NCBI GenBank assembly: GCA_945867185.1
Contig: CAMBHM010000060.1
Coordinates: 1 to 8,171 of the forward strand
DNA from: Legionella genomosp. 1
GTDB lineage: Bacteria > Pseudomonadota > Gammaproteobacteria > Legionellales > Legionellaceae
Length of the DNA: 8,171 nucleotides
Direction: 5' to 3'
Positions within the stretch are counted from its first letter, which is position 1. Every line of letters starts with the position of its first letter. The notes under the pieces are model-generated. The model saw only the letters and a list, made by a program, of their open reading frames with translations. It did not search any database and was not told the DNA's origin. The position numbers and the translations under genes were made by a program. Below, in pieces: positions 7,192-8,171 of this stretch.

Positions 7192-8171
7192 GCCCACCTT
7201 AGAAGATAACCTAGCACAAGCGAGAGAAATTTGTTGTGAAGTCAAGGCTCAAACCACCTGTTCGAATGATATTATCCTAAAAACCGTACTGCCTGTGTTG
7301 ACGTTGGCGATGTTGCCTGAACAACGAAAAATTCATGGTGAGTCTACGATGAAAGCTTATCTAGAATATACCGAGGCGGCGCGAATTGCCCGACGTGTAT
7401 TGGATCCAGAAGCGCTGAGGACCTGCGCGTTGCCTACCTCGTCGTTCGCTCTAGCTATGACAAAGCTTGGGATGGGCGAATGCCAGGAATTATCGACCCT
7501 TGTTTTGTTTAAACTTATCCAAAAGGGGCGACAGGATGTTGCGTTTGTGATGGTCTCAGGACGAAAGCCTGACATGATATATAGTGAGAAATTATGGGGT
7601 CATTGTTTTATCATTTTAGGAAGTGACTTAAATCGACACTTCAGCGGTGATTTTGCAACCGATCTCAATCGAATAGACTTGCTTGGGGAGGATGCGGTGG
7701 TGATTGATCCTATGCTGAATTATGTAGGACCAGCCTGTCATTATCGTAGAGATCAAGCCAAGTATTTTAGTCTTTTTTCTATCAATGAAATCGTTGCTAT
7801 TGATATCGTAACCCCTCGTCATGTCAAAAACTCGAGTGTGCTCGACGAAGAGTCCAACAGATTGGTTGCATATGCCAAAAGACAGGGCATTGTGCCTTAT
7901 TTTCTGGCGCCGAAGGAAGGTATACCCTGTCCTGAAACGACCTTATTAAGGCTCCTTAATACTGGATCAGGTTTAACCTTTTCAGGGGTACGAGATGACG
8001 AATTTAAAGTAGATGCTGTCACAGAACTACATACCGAAAGAGAACACATAGCTGCCGAAAACCTCCGGCATCGTCTTCAAGCAGGATCTTATTATCGTGG
8101 GGCAACTCGTACTTTCTTTGTTATACCACAAATCAATGTGGGCGAGCGCGAGGGAGATTTACCTTACAGAA
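7190..8171 (+). CDS. Unrecognised protein with candidate Cys-His-Asp hydrolase domain (cut by window edge)
   Basis: An open frame of 327 codons from the ATG at 7190 to the window end, with no stop, so the protein is longer. I do not recognise a named family. No signal peptide or membrane segment is visible, so it is a soluble protein. Residues about 90-180 have the pattern of a papain/YopT/transglutaminase-like fold: LGMGECQELS with Cys98 at the head of a helix (FKLIQKG), then YSEKLWGHCFIILGSDLN with His138 starting a strand, then DAVVIDPMLNYVGP with Asp173 in a DP turn. Spacings of 40 and 35 residues fit a Cys-His-Asp triad. Proteins with this pattern include C58 proteases, glutamine deamidases and many uncharacterised effectors of intracellular bacteria. 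Residues about 200-327 are a further region of unknown type. Promoter-like sites lie just upstream, but the ribosome site is poor (a run of five C before ATG). Catalysis and secretion are inferences. Confidence 0.8.
   Translation, partial: MPTLEDNLAQAREICCEVKAQTTCSNDIILKTVLPVLTLAMLPEQRKIHGESTMKAYLEYTEAARIARRVLDPEALRTCALPTSSFALAMTKLGMGECQELSTLVLFKLIQKGRQDVAFVMVSGRKPDMIYSEKLWGHCFIILGSDLNRHFSGDFATDLNRIDLLGEDAVVIDPMLNYVGPACHYRRDQAKYFSLFSINEIVAIDIVTPRHVKNSSVLDEESNRLVAYAKRQGIVPYFLAPKEGIPCPETTLLRLLNTGSGLTFSGVRDDEFKVDAVTELHTEREHIAAENLRHRLQAGSYYRGATRTFFVIPQINVGEREGDLPYR

Noticed and set aside
7357..7822. Open minus-strand frames under the right-hand gene
   Set aside because: They are shorter than, and antisense to, a continuous 327-codon frame with coherent motifs and promoter-like sites.
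1..8171. CRISPR array, tRNA, rRNA or insertion sequence
   Set aside because: No regularly spaced repeats, cloverleaf-like segments, rRNA-like blocks, transposase motifs or terminal inverted repeats were seen.

Overview
The window looks like a gammaproteobacterial chromosome. AspRS is of the bacterial GAD-containing type, MutH (essentially confined to Dam-using Gammaproteobacteria) is present, and the zinc-ribbon protein / DUF502 / aspS order is typical of that class. The moderate-to-low GC, a short lipoprotein with a BON domain, and a possible effector-like cysteine hydrolase point to a host-associated lineage, perhaps Legionellales. That placement is an inference and no single sequence here proves it.

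Left part (1-640): a divergent pair. A Gln-rich exported protein runs off the left edge on the minus strand. A small BON-domain lipoprotein with a TTG start is on the plus strand. They share an AT-rich 116-nt spacer. The BON gene converges on mutH and their 3' ends overlap by 17 nt.

Centre (623-6837, minus strand): a tightly packed five-gene operon read right to left: FmdB-type zinc-ribbon protein, DUF502 membrane protein, aspS, a large MscK/MscS-type mechanosensitive channel, and mutH. Junctions are a TTGA overlap, a 16-nt gap, a 14-nt overlap and a 1-nt gap, so translational coupling is likely. DUF502 and the channel start with TTG. A promoter-like pair with 17-nt spacing (6906-6934) lies upstream of the first gene. 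The products serve unrelated functions: translation (AspRS), osmotic safety valve (channel), methyl-directed mismatch repair (MutH), and two conserved proteins of unknown role.

Right part (6838-8171): a 352-nt gap holds the operon promoter and what looks like a fragment of a tRNA-dihydrouridine synthase gene, cut off just before the FMN/active-site loop. At the end of this fragment lie promoter-like elements facing right. They lead into a gene of at least 327 codons that runs off the right edge. Its product is unfamiliar, but it has a convincing Cys-His-Asp arrangement (C98, H138, D173) of the papain/YopT/transglutaminase-like kind. This is the most interesting object in the window: a candidate cysteine protease, deamidase or transglutaminase, possibly a secreted effector, sitting next to a decayed housekeeping gene.

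No rRNA, tRNA, CRISPR array or insertion sequence was seen.
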